From assembly GCA_027296045.1 (NCBI GenBank), contig JAPUJS010000202.1:1-17553 (forward strand): 17,553 nt of DNA, written 5' to 3'. Source of the DNA: a bacterium. Its GTDB lineage: Bacteria; Latescibacterota; UBA2968. The notes beneath the pieces were generated by a model. It saw only the letters and a list, made by a program, of their open reading frames with translations. It was not told the DNA's origin and did no database searches. Numbering within the stretch: the stretch's first letter is position 1; every line of letters starts with the position of its first letter. Below are positions 1-7,424 of this stretch, in pieces. The position numbers were made by a program, and so were the translations under genes.

Positions 1-999
1 TCCTACATCGTCGACTCCACTGCCTCGCCCATTGCCTCCCAGCTGGCCTTTAACGCCTGGCCGGGTTATGTGCAGGCCTTCATCTACGTTTCCGGCGTCT
101 CCTTCCTGGCCACCGAAGCCGACCGGATCGCCTTCTTTTTCCAAAGCGTGCCCTTCTGCTTCTACGCCATCTTTGCCGTTTTGGGCACCTTTCTTTTGAG
201 CATCGAAAAACCCGTCTTTTTAGGCGCCCGCCTGAGCGCGGCCATCGAACGTTCCCGCAGCACCGGCCAGCTCGATGCCGAAGGGGCCGAGCCCTTGAGT
301 GCCAAAGAGCTCCAGGCCAGCAATATACCCGAAGGCTATACCCCACACGTCCTGGAATTCTTCATTCCCTTAGGCCTTCTCATCGGCACCGCCATTGGCA
401 CCTTCATTGTCAACGGCTCGCCCAACGTGCTCTGGGCCTTTGGCCTGGCCGTCTTGTCGGCCGCGATGATGGCCCTGGCCAAGGGGATGTCGCTCAAAGA
501 ACTGATGCTCGGGTTCCAGGACGGTATCAAAGGCGTGGTCCTCGGATCGGTCATCCTCCTCTTGGCCATCACCATAGGCGGCATCAGCAAAGAAGCCGGT
601 GGCGGCATCTACCTGGTCGAAACCCTGGGCAGCCACCTTCCCTTCTGGCTCTTGCCGGTTATGCTCCAGCTTTTAACCATGATCATTGCTTTTTCCACCG
701 GCACCAGTTGGGGCACCTATGCCGTTGCTTTTCCCTTAGCAATGCCCCTGGCCTGGGCCGTTGCCGGCAGTGCCGGATTGTCTCATCCCGAACTGTTTAT
801 GACCCTGTGTTTTGCCGCCGTGATGGACGGCAGCGTCTACGGCGACCAGTGCTCTCCCATCTCCGACACCACCGTCTTGAGTTCGATGTGCACCGGTTGC
901 GACTTGATGGACCACGTCAAAACCCAGATCCCCCAGGCCTCTGTCGCCGCCGGTCTGGCCGCGGTTTGCTGGACCCTCGTCGCCTTTCTAACCGCCTAA
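1..999 (+). CDS. nhaC: NhaC-type Na+/H+ antiporter, 3' part
   Basis: The frame is open from base 1, so the gene begins outside the window; 332 codons plus TAA remain. The first visible residues (SYIVDSTASPIAS) match the conserved DSTxxPxAS region of the NhaC/PF03553 antiporter family. Further on, FSTGTSWGTYAVAFPLAMPL and GDQCSPISDTTVLSS, followed by CTGCDLMDHVKTQIP, are the other hallmark membrane motifs, separated by hydrophobic segments. Family members exchange Na+ for H+ across the inner membrane for pH and sodium homeostasis. The charged stretch around bases 190-340 (SIEKPVFLG to IPEGYTP) reads as a cytoplasmic loop between membrane bundles. The GTG at 70 is internal and not a start. No convincing terminator follows. 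Family is well supported; the precise substrate (Na+, or an organic anion/H+ exchange) is inference. Confidence 0.88.
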   Translation, partial: SYIVDSTASPIASQLAFNAWPGYVQAFIYVSGVSFLATEADRIAFFFQSVPFCFYAIFAVLGTFLLSIEKPVFLGARLSAAIERSRSTGQLDAEGAEPLSAKELQASNIPEGYTPHVLEFFIPLGLLIGTAIGTFIVNGSPNVLWAFGLAVLSAAMMALAKGMSLKELMLGFQDGIKGVVLGSVILLLAITIGGISKEAGGGIYLVETLGSHLPFWLLPVMLQLLTMIIAFSTGTSWGTYAVAFPLAMPLAWAVAGSAGLSHPELFMTLCFAAVMDGSVYGDQCSPISDTTVLSSMCTGCDLMDHVKTQIPQASVAAGLAAVCWTLVAFLTA

Positions 1000-1151
1000 A
1001 CCAAACCGGGACTTACAACTTCTGAGGCCATCTTCCGCTTATGTCCCTGCAGTCTTTGAGCATAGGACCACGAACGTTTTCTCGAAGCGATTGTGCCCTG
1101 TGCCTCTCCGTCAGGGCCTTCTAAAAAGCCAAATTTCAAATCTGCTGGCGA

Positions 1152-1196
1152 CCGCGTAGCGGGCGTGTTTCCGGAACGGAAACGCACCGAAGGTGC
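1152..1196. repeat. Three tandem triloop hairpins
   Basis: Three back-to-back inverted repeats, each with a 3-nt loop: CCGC-gta-GCGG (1152-1162), GTTTCCG-gaa-CGGAAAC (1167-1183) and GCACC-gaa-GGTGC (1184-1196). They lie in the 246-bp spacer between the antiporter and the helicase, about 20 nt before a run of seven T (1217-1223). A weaker GCCCTG...CAGGGC repeat precedes them (1095-1117). They could be a composite terminator, a structured leader of the helicase mRNA, or a REP-like palindromic element. Nothing else is evident in the spacer. Confidence 0.5.
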
Positions 1197-1245
1197 CCAG
1201 CTGATCACGTAGTAAATTTTTTTAACACCTCCCAGATATAATCCA

Positions 1246-2967
1246 ATGCAATACAACCCAGAAAATCCCCTCATTGTCCAGAGCGACCTGACCGTCCTGG
1301 TCGAAGTCATTAGTCTGCGCTACGAAGAAGCCCGACACCTCCTGATTCGATTTGCCGAACTCGAGAAGAGCCCCGAGCATATACACACCTATCGCATCAA
1401 CCCCCTCTCTCTCTGGAATGCCGCTGCAGGCGGACTCCGTGCCGATGAAATCATCGAGACCCTGGAAACCTACAGCAAATACGACATTCCCCAGAATGTC
1501 GGCGTTGAAATCCGGGAAGCCATCGACCGCTACGGCAAGGTGCACCTCGACCGGGTGGAAGACCAGCTTATTCTATCCTCTGAAGACCCCATTATTATCA
1601 CCGAGATCTGCCGTCACAAAGCCGTCAGCCCCTATCTTGAAGAGCGCCTCGACGACCACCGGGTCCGCATTGCACCCCTCTACAGAGGGCATTTAAAACA
1701 GGCCCTCACCCGCATCGGTTTTCCCGTCAAAGACCGGGTCGGATATTTGCCCGGAGCCAAACTCACCTTCCAGTGTCGAGAAACCACCCTGTCCCAGCGC
1801 CCCTTTGGACTTCGGGACTACCAGAAGGAAGCCTGTAGCATTTTCCACGCCGGCGGCGGTTCAGAAGGCGGCAGCGGTACCATCGTGCTGCCGTGTGGGG
1901 CCGGCAAAACCATGGTTGGGATGGGTGTGATGGAAACCCTCCAGTGCCAGACCCTGATTTTGACCGCCAATATCACGGCCTCCCGGCAATGGAAAGCCGA
2001 GCTTTTGGACAAAACCAACCTGACCGCAGATCAGATCGGGGAATACTCGGGCGAGCGAAAAGAAATCCGTCCCGTGACCATTGCCACCTACAATATCCTC
2101 ACCTACCGCAAAAAAAAGGGGGGAGAATTCCCCCACTTCGGCATTTTCAACCAGGGCAACTGGGGCCTCATCATCTACGACGAAGTCCACCTCCTGCCCG
2201 CCCCCGTATTCCGATTCACCGCCGAACTCCAGTCCCGTCGCCGCCTCGGCCTCACGGCCACATTGGTCCGCGAAGACGGCCTGGAAACCGACGTCTTTTC
2301 CCTCATCGGGCCCAAGCGCTTCGATGTGCCCTGGCGCGAGCTCGAAACCCAGGGCTGGATCGCCACTGCCGAGTGCTGCGAAATCCGCATCCCGTTGCCC
2401 CAGGACCAGCGGCTCGACTATGCCGTGGCCGGCGGGCGGGCCAAATTCCGCCTGGCCTCCGAAAACGTGCTCAAGATCGACCTGGTCAAAACTCTGCTCA
2501 AAAAACACGAGCAAGATCGCGTTCTGGTCATCGGCCAGTACATCAACCAGATCGAAGCCCTGGCCTCCGAGATCCAGGCCCCGGTTATTATGGGCAAAAC
2601 CCCCAATGAAGAACGCGACCGGCTCTATAATTTGTTCCGAAAAGGCGACGAAAAACTCCTGATTGTCTCCAAAGTCGCCAACTTTGCCGTTGACCTGCCC
2701 GATGCCAATGTGGCCATTCAGGTCTCGGGAACCTTTGGCTCCCGCCAGGAAGAAGCCCAGCGCCTGGGCCGCATTCTCCGTCCCAAAAGCGACGGCAGTA
2801 TAGCCCATTTCTACACCCTGGTCACCCGGGACACCCGCGAACAGGAATTTGCCCGAAAACGGCAAACCTTCCTCACCGAACAGGGGTATCGCTACATCAT
2901 TCGAGACGCCAGCGACATCTACAAAGAACTGGATCCTGAACAGGAAATTCCAAGTTCCGAGGTATAA
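1246..2967 (+). CDS. xpb: XPB/Rad25-like superfamily 2 DNA helicase
   Basis: 573 aa, the size of bacterial XPB homologues. An N-terminal XPB-type region (about 1-180) precedes a RecA-like helicase pair. Seen directly: Walker A GAGKT (218-222), DEVH Walker B (312-315), TAT motif III (337-339), the XPB-specific RED triad (342-344), and motif VI QRLGRILRPK (505-514) preceded by FGSRQEEA. The C-terminus (FYTLVTRDTREQEFARKRQ) matches the end of XPB proteins. Eukaryotic XPB opens promoters in TFIIH and acts in nucleotide excision repair; bacterial homologues are 3'-5' DNA helicases whose cellular role is less settled. The ATG at 1246 is used because an in-frame TAA lies at 1213-1215 with no earlier ATG, GTG or TTG; no Shine-Dalgarno is visible. 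It probably shares a transcript with the UbiA gene 31 bp downstream. Confidence 0.92.
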   Translation: MQYNPENPLIVQSDLTVLVEVISLRYEEARHLLIRFAELEKSPEHIHTYRINPLSLWNAAAGGLRADEIIETLETYSKYDIPQNVGVEIREAIDRYGKVHLDRVEDQLILSSEDPIIITEICRHKAVSPYLEERLDDHRVRIAPLYRGHLKQALTRIGFPVKDRVGYLPGAKLTFQCRETTLSQRPFGLRDYQKEACSIFHAGGGSEGGSGTIVLPCGAGKTMVGMGVMETLQCQTLILTANITASRQWKAELLDKTNLTADQIGEYSGERKEIRPVTIATYNILTYRKKKGGEFPHFGIFNQGNWGLIIYDEVHLLPAPVFRFTAELQSRRRLGLTATLVREDGLETDVFSLIGPKRFDVPWRELETQGWIATAECCEIRIPLPQDQRLDYAVAGGRAKFRLASENVLKIDLVKTLLKKHEQDRVLVIGQYINQIEALASEIQAPVIMGKTPNEERDRLYNLFRKGDEKLLIVSKVANFAVDLPDANVAIQVSGTFGSRQEEAQRLGRILRPKSDGSIAHFYTLVTRDTREQEFARKRQTFLTEQGYRYIIRDASDIYKELDPEQEIPSSEV

Positions 2968-2994
2968 GTTCCGACCCACTCCAAAACTCGGAAC
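2968..2994. other. Hairpin between helicase and UbiA genes
   Basis: GTTCCGA (2968-2974) and TCGGAAC (2988-2994) form a 7-bp stem around a 13-nt loop, starting right after the helicase TAA and ending 4 nt before the UbiA ATG. A direct copy of AAGTTCCGA lies just upstream at about 2952-2960. There is no T run, so this is not a normal terminator. It could affect translation of the downstream gene or be part of a dispersed repeat. Confidence 0.4.
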
Positions 2995-2998
2995 CAAT

Positions 2999-3811
2999 AT
3001 GCTCCGTGCCCTCCTGACACTGCCTCGCCCCCTGAACTGCCTCATCACCTTTGCTTCAGTCCTGCTCGGCGGCTGGCTGGCTGTGCCCACATTGCCCCCC
3101 TCGCTCCTGCTTGCCGCCTGCTCTGCCGCCCTTCTCACAGGGGGAGGCAATGCCCTCAACGACCTGTGCGACCTGGAAACCGACCGCATCAACAAACCCG
3201 AACGCCCTCTCCCTTCCGGTCGTGTCTCGCCCCTTCTTGTCCGCCTCGAAGCCATTGTGCTCCTTATTTTGGGCCTCCTCGCGGGCTTTTTTCTTCCGCC
3301 ATCGGCCGTTGCTATTGCCTGGATCGCGGTCTGTGGCCTGATCCTCTATAATATTCGCCTCAAACGCGTCCCGTTGCTTGGCAATTTTCTGGTCAGCCTC
3401 CTGGGCAGCCTGGCCTTTCTCTACGGCGGCACAGCCGTTCAAGCCCCCTATCCGGCCACTATCCCGGCAATCTTTGCCCTGTTCTATCACCTGGGCCGGG
3501 AAATTCTCAAAGATGTAGAAGACACCCAGGGCGACCCCTCCGGCAGCACGTTGGCCCTCCGTTGGGGAAAGCGAAACGCCCGAATGCTGGCAACCGCGAT
3601 TTTCAGTTTGCTCATTCTCATCACCCCCCTGCCCGTCTATCTGGGCTTTTATGGCACCCCCTATCTGGCCCTCGTTTTCCTGCTCAACCTCCTGCTCGTC
3701 TACATCCTTCGCACCCTTTGGCAACACCCCGCCCGACTTCCTCATCTGAACCAGCTGCTCAAAATCGGAATGGTGCTGGGCCTATCCGCAATCTTTTTTG
3801 ATCGCCTCTAA
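2999..3811 (+). CDS. UbiA-family polyprenyltransferase
   Basis: 270 aa, very hydrophobic, with about eight predicted membrane helices. The first Asp-rich motif is NDLCDLETDRINKPERPLPSG (N54, D55, D58, D62) and the second is DVEDTQGD (D172, D175, D179); together these bind the Mg-prenyl diphosphate in UbiA enzymes. The family moves a prenyl chain from prenyl diphosphate to an acceptor in the membrane. Acceptors include 4-hydroxybenzoate, DHNA, homogentisate, heme, chlorophyllide and geranylgeranylglyceryl phosphate. The INKPERPLPSGRVS wording is closest, from memory, to the geranylgeranylglycerol-phosphate/chlorophyll-synthase branch, but the substrate cannot be fixed. The frame stays open upstream into the helicase gene; ATG 2999 is preferred because it gives the usual UbiA N-terminus (LLTLPRPLN) and usual length. 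Confidence 0.88.
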   Translation: MLRALLTLPRPLNCLITFASVLLGGWLAVPTLPPSLLLAACSAALLTGGGNALNDLCDLETDRINKPERPLPSGRVSPLLVRLEAIVLLILGLLAGFFLPPSAVAIAWIAVCGLILYNIRLKRVPLLGNFLVSLLGSLAFLYGGTAVQAPYPATIPAIFALFYHLGREILKDVEDTQGDPSGSTLALRWGKRNARMLATAIFSLLILITPLPVYLGFYGTPYLALVFLLNLLLVYILRTLWQHPARLPHLNQLLKIGMVLGLSAIFFDRL

Positions 3812-3834
3812 CATTCCAGTTTCCACCTTTGCCC

Positions 3835-3863
3835 TTGACACAAGATATTGATTCTGTTAACTT
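3835..3863 (+). promoter_or_regulatory. Sigma-70-like promoter of the HU gene
   Basis: A perfect -35 TTGACA (3835-3840), a 17-bp spacer, then an extended -10 TGt-TAACTT (-10 at 3858-3863). Predicted start is near 3870, giving a leader of about 70 nt. It begins 24 bp after the UbiA stop, so the HU gene can be transcribed independently. Confidence 0.6.
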
Positions 3864-3904
3864 AAGCACAGATCAGGGCCAGCCGTATTCTCTTGCCCAT
3901 CTCC

Positions 3905-3921
3905 AACCGATTGCATCGGTT
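3905..3921 (+). promoter_or_regulatory. Leader hairpin of the HU mRNA
   Basis: AACCGAT-tgc-ATCGGTT is a perfect 7-bp stem with a triloop. It ends 7 nt before the GGAGG ribosome site at 3929-3933. It may protect the transcript or modulate ribosome access; no factor can be named. Confidence 0.45.
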
Positions 3922-3939
3922 TCTCCACGGAGGTCACAC

Positions 3940-4239
3940 GTGGCGACGACCACCAAAAAGGATCTTGCACAAAAGGTCAGCCAGAACATGGGGTGTCCAA
4001 AAAACCTGGCCGCCCAAATGGTCGAAACCATTTTTGACGCAATGCGCGAAAGCCTGATTGAAGGCAACCGGATCGAAATTCGGGGCTTTGGGGTCTTCCA
4101 GGTCAAAGCCACCCGCCCGAAACCGGCGGCCCGAAACCCCCGAACAGGCCAGATCATCTACGTTCCAGCCCGCCGGAAAACGCATTTTAGGCCCGGCAAG
4201 GTGCTCAAAAACGAACTTCACAAACCCTTAGAAGGCTAA
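3940..4239 (+). CDS. HU/IHF-family DNA-binding protein
   Basis: 99 aa from a GTG start. GGAGG at 3929-3933 sits 6 nt before the GTG, which decides the start against an in-frame ATG at 3829 that lies upstream of the promoter. The fold is evident: an N-terminal helical pair (KKDLAQKVSQNMGCPKNLAA, VETIFDAMRESLIEG), the IEIRGFGVFQVK beta segment, then the DNA-binding arm RNPRTGQIIYVPARRKTHFRPGK with the intercalating-proline region RNPxTG. Such dimers bend DNA in the nucleoid and assist replication, repair and recombination. HU cannot be told from an IHF subunit on sequence alone. The gene has its own promoter and terminator, as expected for an abundant protein. Confidence 0.93.
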   Translation: MATTTKKDLAQKVSQNMGCPKNLAAQMVETIFDAMRESLIEGNRIEIRGFGVFQVKATRPKPAARNPRTGQIIYVPARRKTHFRPGKVLKNELHKPLEG

Positions 4240-4262
4240 TCGCCTCCAAGCATTCTAAAATG

Positions 4263-4297
4263 AGCCCGACGATCCACCAGAATCGTCGGGCTTTTTT
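4263..4297 (+). terminator. Rho-independent terminator after the HU gene
   Basis: Perfect 11-bp stem AGCCCGACGAT / ATCGTCGGGCT (4263-4273, 4282-4292), 8-nt loop, followed by a T run to 4297. It starts 24 bp after the HU stop codon. Confidence 0.9.
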
Positions 4298-4323
4298 CGT
4301 TTCCCCCACCTTAGCTTTCCCCC

Positions 4324-4352
4324 TTGAAATCCCCTGCTTCTATTCGTATATT
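4324..4352 (+). promoter_or_regulatory. Sigma-70-like promoter of the response regulator
   Basis: TTGAAA (4324-4329), exactly 17 bp, then TATATT (4347-4352); each differs by one base from consensus. The predicted start near 4359 gives a leader of about 24 nt. Confidence 0.6.
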
Positions 4353-4382
4353 CCCACGACCCCAAACAGGTTGGGATGACCT

Positions 4383-4760
4383 ATGAAACGAGCGATTGTC
4401 GTCGAAGACCAGAAACCCATTCGGGAAGCTATCTCCGAAATCCTGAAACTCATTGGATTCGAGACCCGCCTGATCGGAGACGGCCACGCCGCCCTCGATG
4501 CCCTCCTTGCCGAACCGTTCGACCTGATCACCCTGGACCTGCATATGCCCGCCTTCGATGGCCTCAGTCTGGCCGAGACCATCACCAGCCAGGACGGGCC
4601 CAACCGGGACACACCCATCATCGTCATCTCGGCCTATCTCTCTCCACAAACAGTCGAATTGCTCCAAGAACTCGGCATCCGCCACTTTCTCCCCAAGCCG
4701 TTTGAAGCAGAAGAACTCCTGGACCATATCGAAGAACTTTCCCCCCAAAAACCCGACTAA
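4383..4760 (+). CDS. CheY-like single-domain response regulator
   Basis: 125 aa, receiver domain only with no output domain. The acidic pocket is E8/D9 (VVEDQ), the phospho-acceptor is D52 (ITLDLHMPAFDG), the switch residue is S83 (IIVISAY) and the conserved lysine is K105 (LPKPF). All residues needed for phosphorylation are present. No histidine kinase is adjacent; the kinase at 9304-10323 carries its own receiver. Partners are unknown: it could be a phosphorelay intermediate or act by protein contact. It has its own promoter directly upstream. The ribosome site is weak. ligA follows after 107 bp, and read-through into it is possible because no terminator separates them. Confidence 0.9.
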   Translation: MKRAIVVEDQKPIREAISEILKLIGFETRLIGDGHAALDALLAEPFDLITLDLHMPAFDGLSLAETITSQDGPNRDTPIIVISAYLSPQTVELLQELGIRHFLPKPFEAEELLDHIEELSPQKPD

Positions 4761-4867
4761 ACTCAAATATTTCTACAAATATCCCACATCAAAGCCCTTT
4801 CGTGCTCTGGTGCCTCACACGTATTTCCACCCCTATCCTTACAACCTCCCAAACCGGTTGAAAAAAG

Positions 4868-6877
4868 ATGGCCAAATCTCCAGCAGCCCGCATCGAAGCA
4901 CTCGTCCCGGAACTCAACGAGCACAACTACCGCTACAATGTGTTGGGTCAGCCCACTATCTCCGATCAGGAATTCGACAAGCTGCTCCACGAACTAACGA
5001 ACCTGGAGGCCGCTCACCCGGATCTCATTCGCCCGGATTCACCCACCCAGCGGGTCGGTTCCGACCTGAGCAAAACCTTCCCCACGGTCGTTCACGACGT
5101 CCCAATGCTCAGCCTGGACAACACCTATTCCGAAGACGAAATTCGCGAATTTGAAACCCGCATTCGTCGGGAACTGCCCGACGAGAAACTTCGCTACGTC
5201 ACCGAACTTAAAATCGACGGCGTTGCCCTGAGCCTCACCTACGAAAATGGCCTCCTGGTCCGGGGTGTCACCCGAGGAGATGGCTTACAGGGGGAAGATA
5301 TTACCCCCAATGTCAAAACCATTCAGTCCATTCCTATTCGCCTCAAAGAGCCGATACCCTACTGCGAAGTTCGCGGCGAAGTCTACCTCCATCACGATAT
5401 TTTTAGCGCCATCAACAAAGACCGCGAAAAAGAAAAGGAAAGCCTTTTCGCCAATCCGCGAAACGCCACTGCCGGCTCCCTCAAACTGCAGGATCCCCGC
5501 CTGGTGGCCAAACGCCGTCTCAGTTTCTTCGCCTACTTTCTCCGCGCCCCAGGTGAATCTGACCCCTCCCACGCCGAATCCCTCGACCGCCTCGAACGCC
5601 TGGGTTTTTCGGTGAACCCCGAACGCAGGCTTTGCAACACCATTGAAGATATTGTGGCCTATCTCCAGAAGTGGGAAAAAAAGCGAGAAACCCTTCCCTA
5701 CAATACCGACGGCACAGTGATCAAACTCGATGCCCTGGACCAGCAACAAAAACTCGGCGCCACTTCCAAATCTCCCCGCTGGGCCATCGCCTTCAAGTTT
5801 TCTGCCCAGCAGGTCCAAACCAAACTTCACCGGATCGTCCTCCAGGTGGGCCGCACCGGCGTGGTGACCCCCGTGGCCGAACTCGAACCCGTCTTCCTGG
5901 CCGGCTCCACCGTCAGCCGCGCCACCTTGCACAATGCCGAAGAAGTGGAACGCAAAGACATTCGTGCCGGCGATACGGTGATCCTCGAAAAAGGCGGCGA
6001 TGTCATTCCCAAAGTCATCTCCGTTGTCACGGCCAAACGAAGCAAAACGTCCACCCCTTTCGAATTCCCCGACACCTGTCCCGTCTGTGACACCCCCCTG
6101 GTCAAAGACGAATCCGAAGTCGCCATTCGCTGCACCAACTCCCAATGTCCTGCCCAGGTCAAAGCCAATATCCGACACTTCGCCTCGCGCACCGCAATGG
6201 ACATCGAAGGCCTGGGCATTGCCCTGGTCGATCAACTCGTTGACACCGGCCTGGTCCAAGGCGTGGGAGACCTCTACAGCCTGGACTTCGAATCCGTGGC
6301 CGCCCTGGAACGAATGGCCGAAATATCCGCCCAAAACCTGATGGACGCCCTCGAAGCCAGCAAAGCCCAACCCTTCAACCGGGTCCTCTTTGCCCTCGGC
6401 ATCCGCCACATCGGTGCCACCGTCGCCCGCACCCTAACAGACAACTTCGGCTCGATCGACCGCCTGCGGGAAACCTCGGCCGAAGACATCGAAGCCGTAC
6501 ACGAAATCGGTGCCGCCATTGCCGAAAGCATCCACGCCTATCTCCAGGACGAGACCCACTGGGCTCTCATCGAAAAACTCCGAACCGCCGGCCTCACCTT
6601 CGAAGCCGAACAAAAAGCCGACACCGGCCCCAGAATCCTCGAAGGCAAAACCGTCGTCATCACCGGCAGCCTCACCCGCTGGGGCCGCCAGCAAGCCCAG
6701 GATCTGGTCCGCACCCACGGTGGAAAACCCACCTCCAGCGTCAGCAAAAAAACCGACCTAATTGTCGTGGGCGAAAACGCCGGCTCCAAAAAGGACAAGG
6801 CCGAACAACTCGGCATCGAAATTCTGGATGAAGAGGCATTTGCCAGGCTGGTCGGGGAGGCAGACACATCTCTGTAA
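4868..6877 (+). CDS. ligA: NAD+-dependent DNA ligase LigA
   Basis: 669 aa, essentially full length (family about 670). In order: domain Ia with HNYRYNVLGQPTISDQEFD (19-37); the nucleotidyltransferase core with the AMP-accepting lysine K115 in ELKIDG (114-118) and GVTRGDG (133-139); the OB fold around VGRTGVVTPVAELEPV (327-342); a four-Cys zinc site C404, C407, C422, C427; helix-hairpin-helix repeats (about 445-560); and a C-terminal BRCT domain (about 588-665, GKTVVITGSL). It seals nicks in duplex DNA during replication and repair, using NAD+. The ATG at 4868 follows GGTTGAAAAAAG; the start agrees with the family. No truncation or missing catalytic residue is seen. Confidence 0.97.
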   Translation: MAKSPAARIEALVPELNEHNYRYNVLGQPTISDQEFDKLLHELTNLEAAHPDLIRPDSPTQRVGSDLSKTFPTVVHDVPMLSLDNTYSEDEIREFETRIRRELPDEKLRYVTELKIDGVALSLTYENGLLVRGVTRGDGLQGEDITPNVKTIQSIPIRLKEPIPYCEVRGEVYLHHDIFSAINKDREKEKESLFANPRNATAGSLKLQDPRLVAKRRLSFFAYFLRAPGESDPSHAESLDRLERLGFSVNPERRLCNTIEDIVAYLQKWEKKRETLPYNTDGTVIKLDALDQQQKLGATSKSPRWAIAFKFSAQQVQTKLHRIVLQVGRTGVVTPVAELEPVFLAGSTVSRATLHNAEEVERKDIRAGDTVILEKGGDVIPKVISVVTAKRSKTSTPFEFPDTCPVCDTPLVKDESEVAIRCTNSQCPAQVKANIRHFASRTAMDIEGLGIALVDQLVDTGLVQGVGDLYSLDFESVAALERMAEISAQNLMDALEASKAQPFNRVLFALGIRHIGATVARTLTDNFGSIDRLRETSAEDIEAVHEIGAAIAESIHAYLQDETHWALIEKLRTAGLTFEAEQKADTGPRILEGKTVVITGSLTRWGRQQAQDLVRTHGGKPTSSVSKKTDLIVVGENAGSKKDKAEQLGIEILDEEAFARLVGEADTSL

Positions 6878-6898
6878 CCGTGACCAGAATCAGTCTGG

Positions 6899-6938
6899 AA
6901 ACAGATCGAAGGCAAAGAGACTTCGATCTGTTTCTTTG
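6899..6938 (+). terminator. Terminator after ligA
   Basis: A perfect 13-bp stem AAACAGATCGAAG / CTTCGATCTGTTT (6899-6911, 6921-6933) with a 9-nt loop, then CTTTGT. It starts 21 bp after the ligA stop. The symmetric A and T flanks suggest it may act in both directions. Confidence 0.8.
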
Positions 6939-6939
6939 T

Positions 6940-7083
6940 AGAATACTCCAATTTTCTTTTCGTAGGGAAAATTAAGTACTCAATATTATCAACAGAAATC
7001 CTTATAAAAAGGCGATTTTAGCGATAATTATCTGATTTTATATATTAATATTAAATAGCATTATATCATATTATTAAAAATAG
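6940..7083. other. AT-rich gene-free stretch
   Basis: About 140 bp made largely of A and T (for example TTATATATTAATATTAAATAG) in an otherwise GC-rich window. No ORF with family resemblance is seen. It separates the ligA terminator from the tRNA promoter and marks the left edge of the accessory region. It could be an H-NS-like target, an insertion scar or simply degraded sequence. Confidence 0.6.
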
Positions 7084-7135
7084 TAGCCCGACCGTAACCC
7101 TGCACGAAGCACCACAGCCCAAACCTTCTTTTTCC

Positions 7136-7164
7136 TTGACAGATCTCCCGGTTTCCAGTTTAAT
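7136..7164 (+). promoter_or_regulatory. Promoter of tRNA-Ala copy 1
   Basis: TTGACA (7136-7141), a 17-bp spacer and TTTAAT (7159-7164): perfect -35, one mismatch in -10. The predicted start near 7171 leaves a leader of about 16 nt before the mature tRNA. It is among the closest matches to consensus in the window. Confidence 0.75.
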
Positions 7165-7186
7165 TAATCCATTACAGGATTTGGGT

Positions 7187-7262
7187 GGGGCTGTAGCTCA
7201 GCTGGGAGAGCGCCTGACTGGCAGTCATGAGGTCGTGGGTTCGAACCCCATCAGCTCCACCA
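7187..7262 (+). tRNA. tRNA-Ala (anticodon GGC), copy 1
   Basis: 76 nt with encoded CCA. Acceptor GGGGCTG / CAGCTCC contains the alanine identity pair G3:U70. D arm GCTC-AGCTGGGA-GAGC, anticodon loop CTGGCAG with GGC at positions 34-36 (reads GCC/GCU), T arm GTGGG-TTCGAAC-CCCAT, discriminator A73. The anticodon stem CCTGA / TCATG has one mismatch, C28 with U42. It has a strong promoter and a terminator, so it is likely the functional copy. Confidence 0.95.
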
Positions 7263-7268
7263 ATAAAA
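7188..7268 (+). repeat. 81-bp direct repeat, left copy (tRNA-Ala and tail)
   Basis: Identical base for base to 11165-11245: tRNA-Ala from nucleotide 2 through CCA plus ATAAAA. Beyond 7268 the copies diverge, though both continue into a GGGGTTACG hairpin. This is the geometry of an attachment-site duplication or a segmental tRNA duplication. Confidence 0.9.
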
Positions 7269-7272
7269 CCAA

Positions 7273-7307
7273 GGGGTTACGAGAATTGTTCGTAACCCCA
7301 TTTTTTT
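7273..7307 (+). terminator. Terminator of tRNA-Ala copy 1
   Basis: GGGGTTACGA / TCGTAACCCC, a 10-bp perfect stem with a 7-nt loop, followed by CA and seven T. It starts 10 nt after the CCA end. Confidence 0.9.
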
Positions 7308-7424
7308 GCGGGGTGACCTCATTGAGATCACAATAGAAATTTGTGACCCTTTTCAATCCGTCTGATATACGGTTGCACCTGCCTTTAAGCTGTACTTTTG
7401 AATTGCTTTTAAAATTTAGAATAG

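Noticed and set aside
1237..1242. Perfect TATAAT before the helicase
   Set aside because: Only 3 bp from the ATG and without a -35; transcription would start inside the gene, so it is probably coincidental.
1861..3255. 464-codon minus ORF opposite the helicase and UbiA genes
   Set aside because: Shadow of strongly biased + strand genes; low-complexity composition and no family motifs, while the + frames carry full motif sets.
3829..3939. 37-codon N-terminal extension of the HU protein
   Set aside because: It would start upstream of the mapped-looking promoter, and GGAGG-GTG at 3929-3942 gives the standard HU N-terminus.
5285..6409. 374-codon minus ORF opposite ligA
   Set aside because: Gly/Phe/Val-rich mirror of ligA codons with no recognisable domain.
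7136..7336. 66-codon + ORF reading AVAQLGERLTGSHEVVGSNP
   Set aside because: It is the translation of tRNA-Ala copy 1 itself, a well-known spurious database protein.
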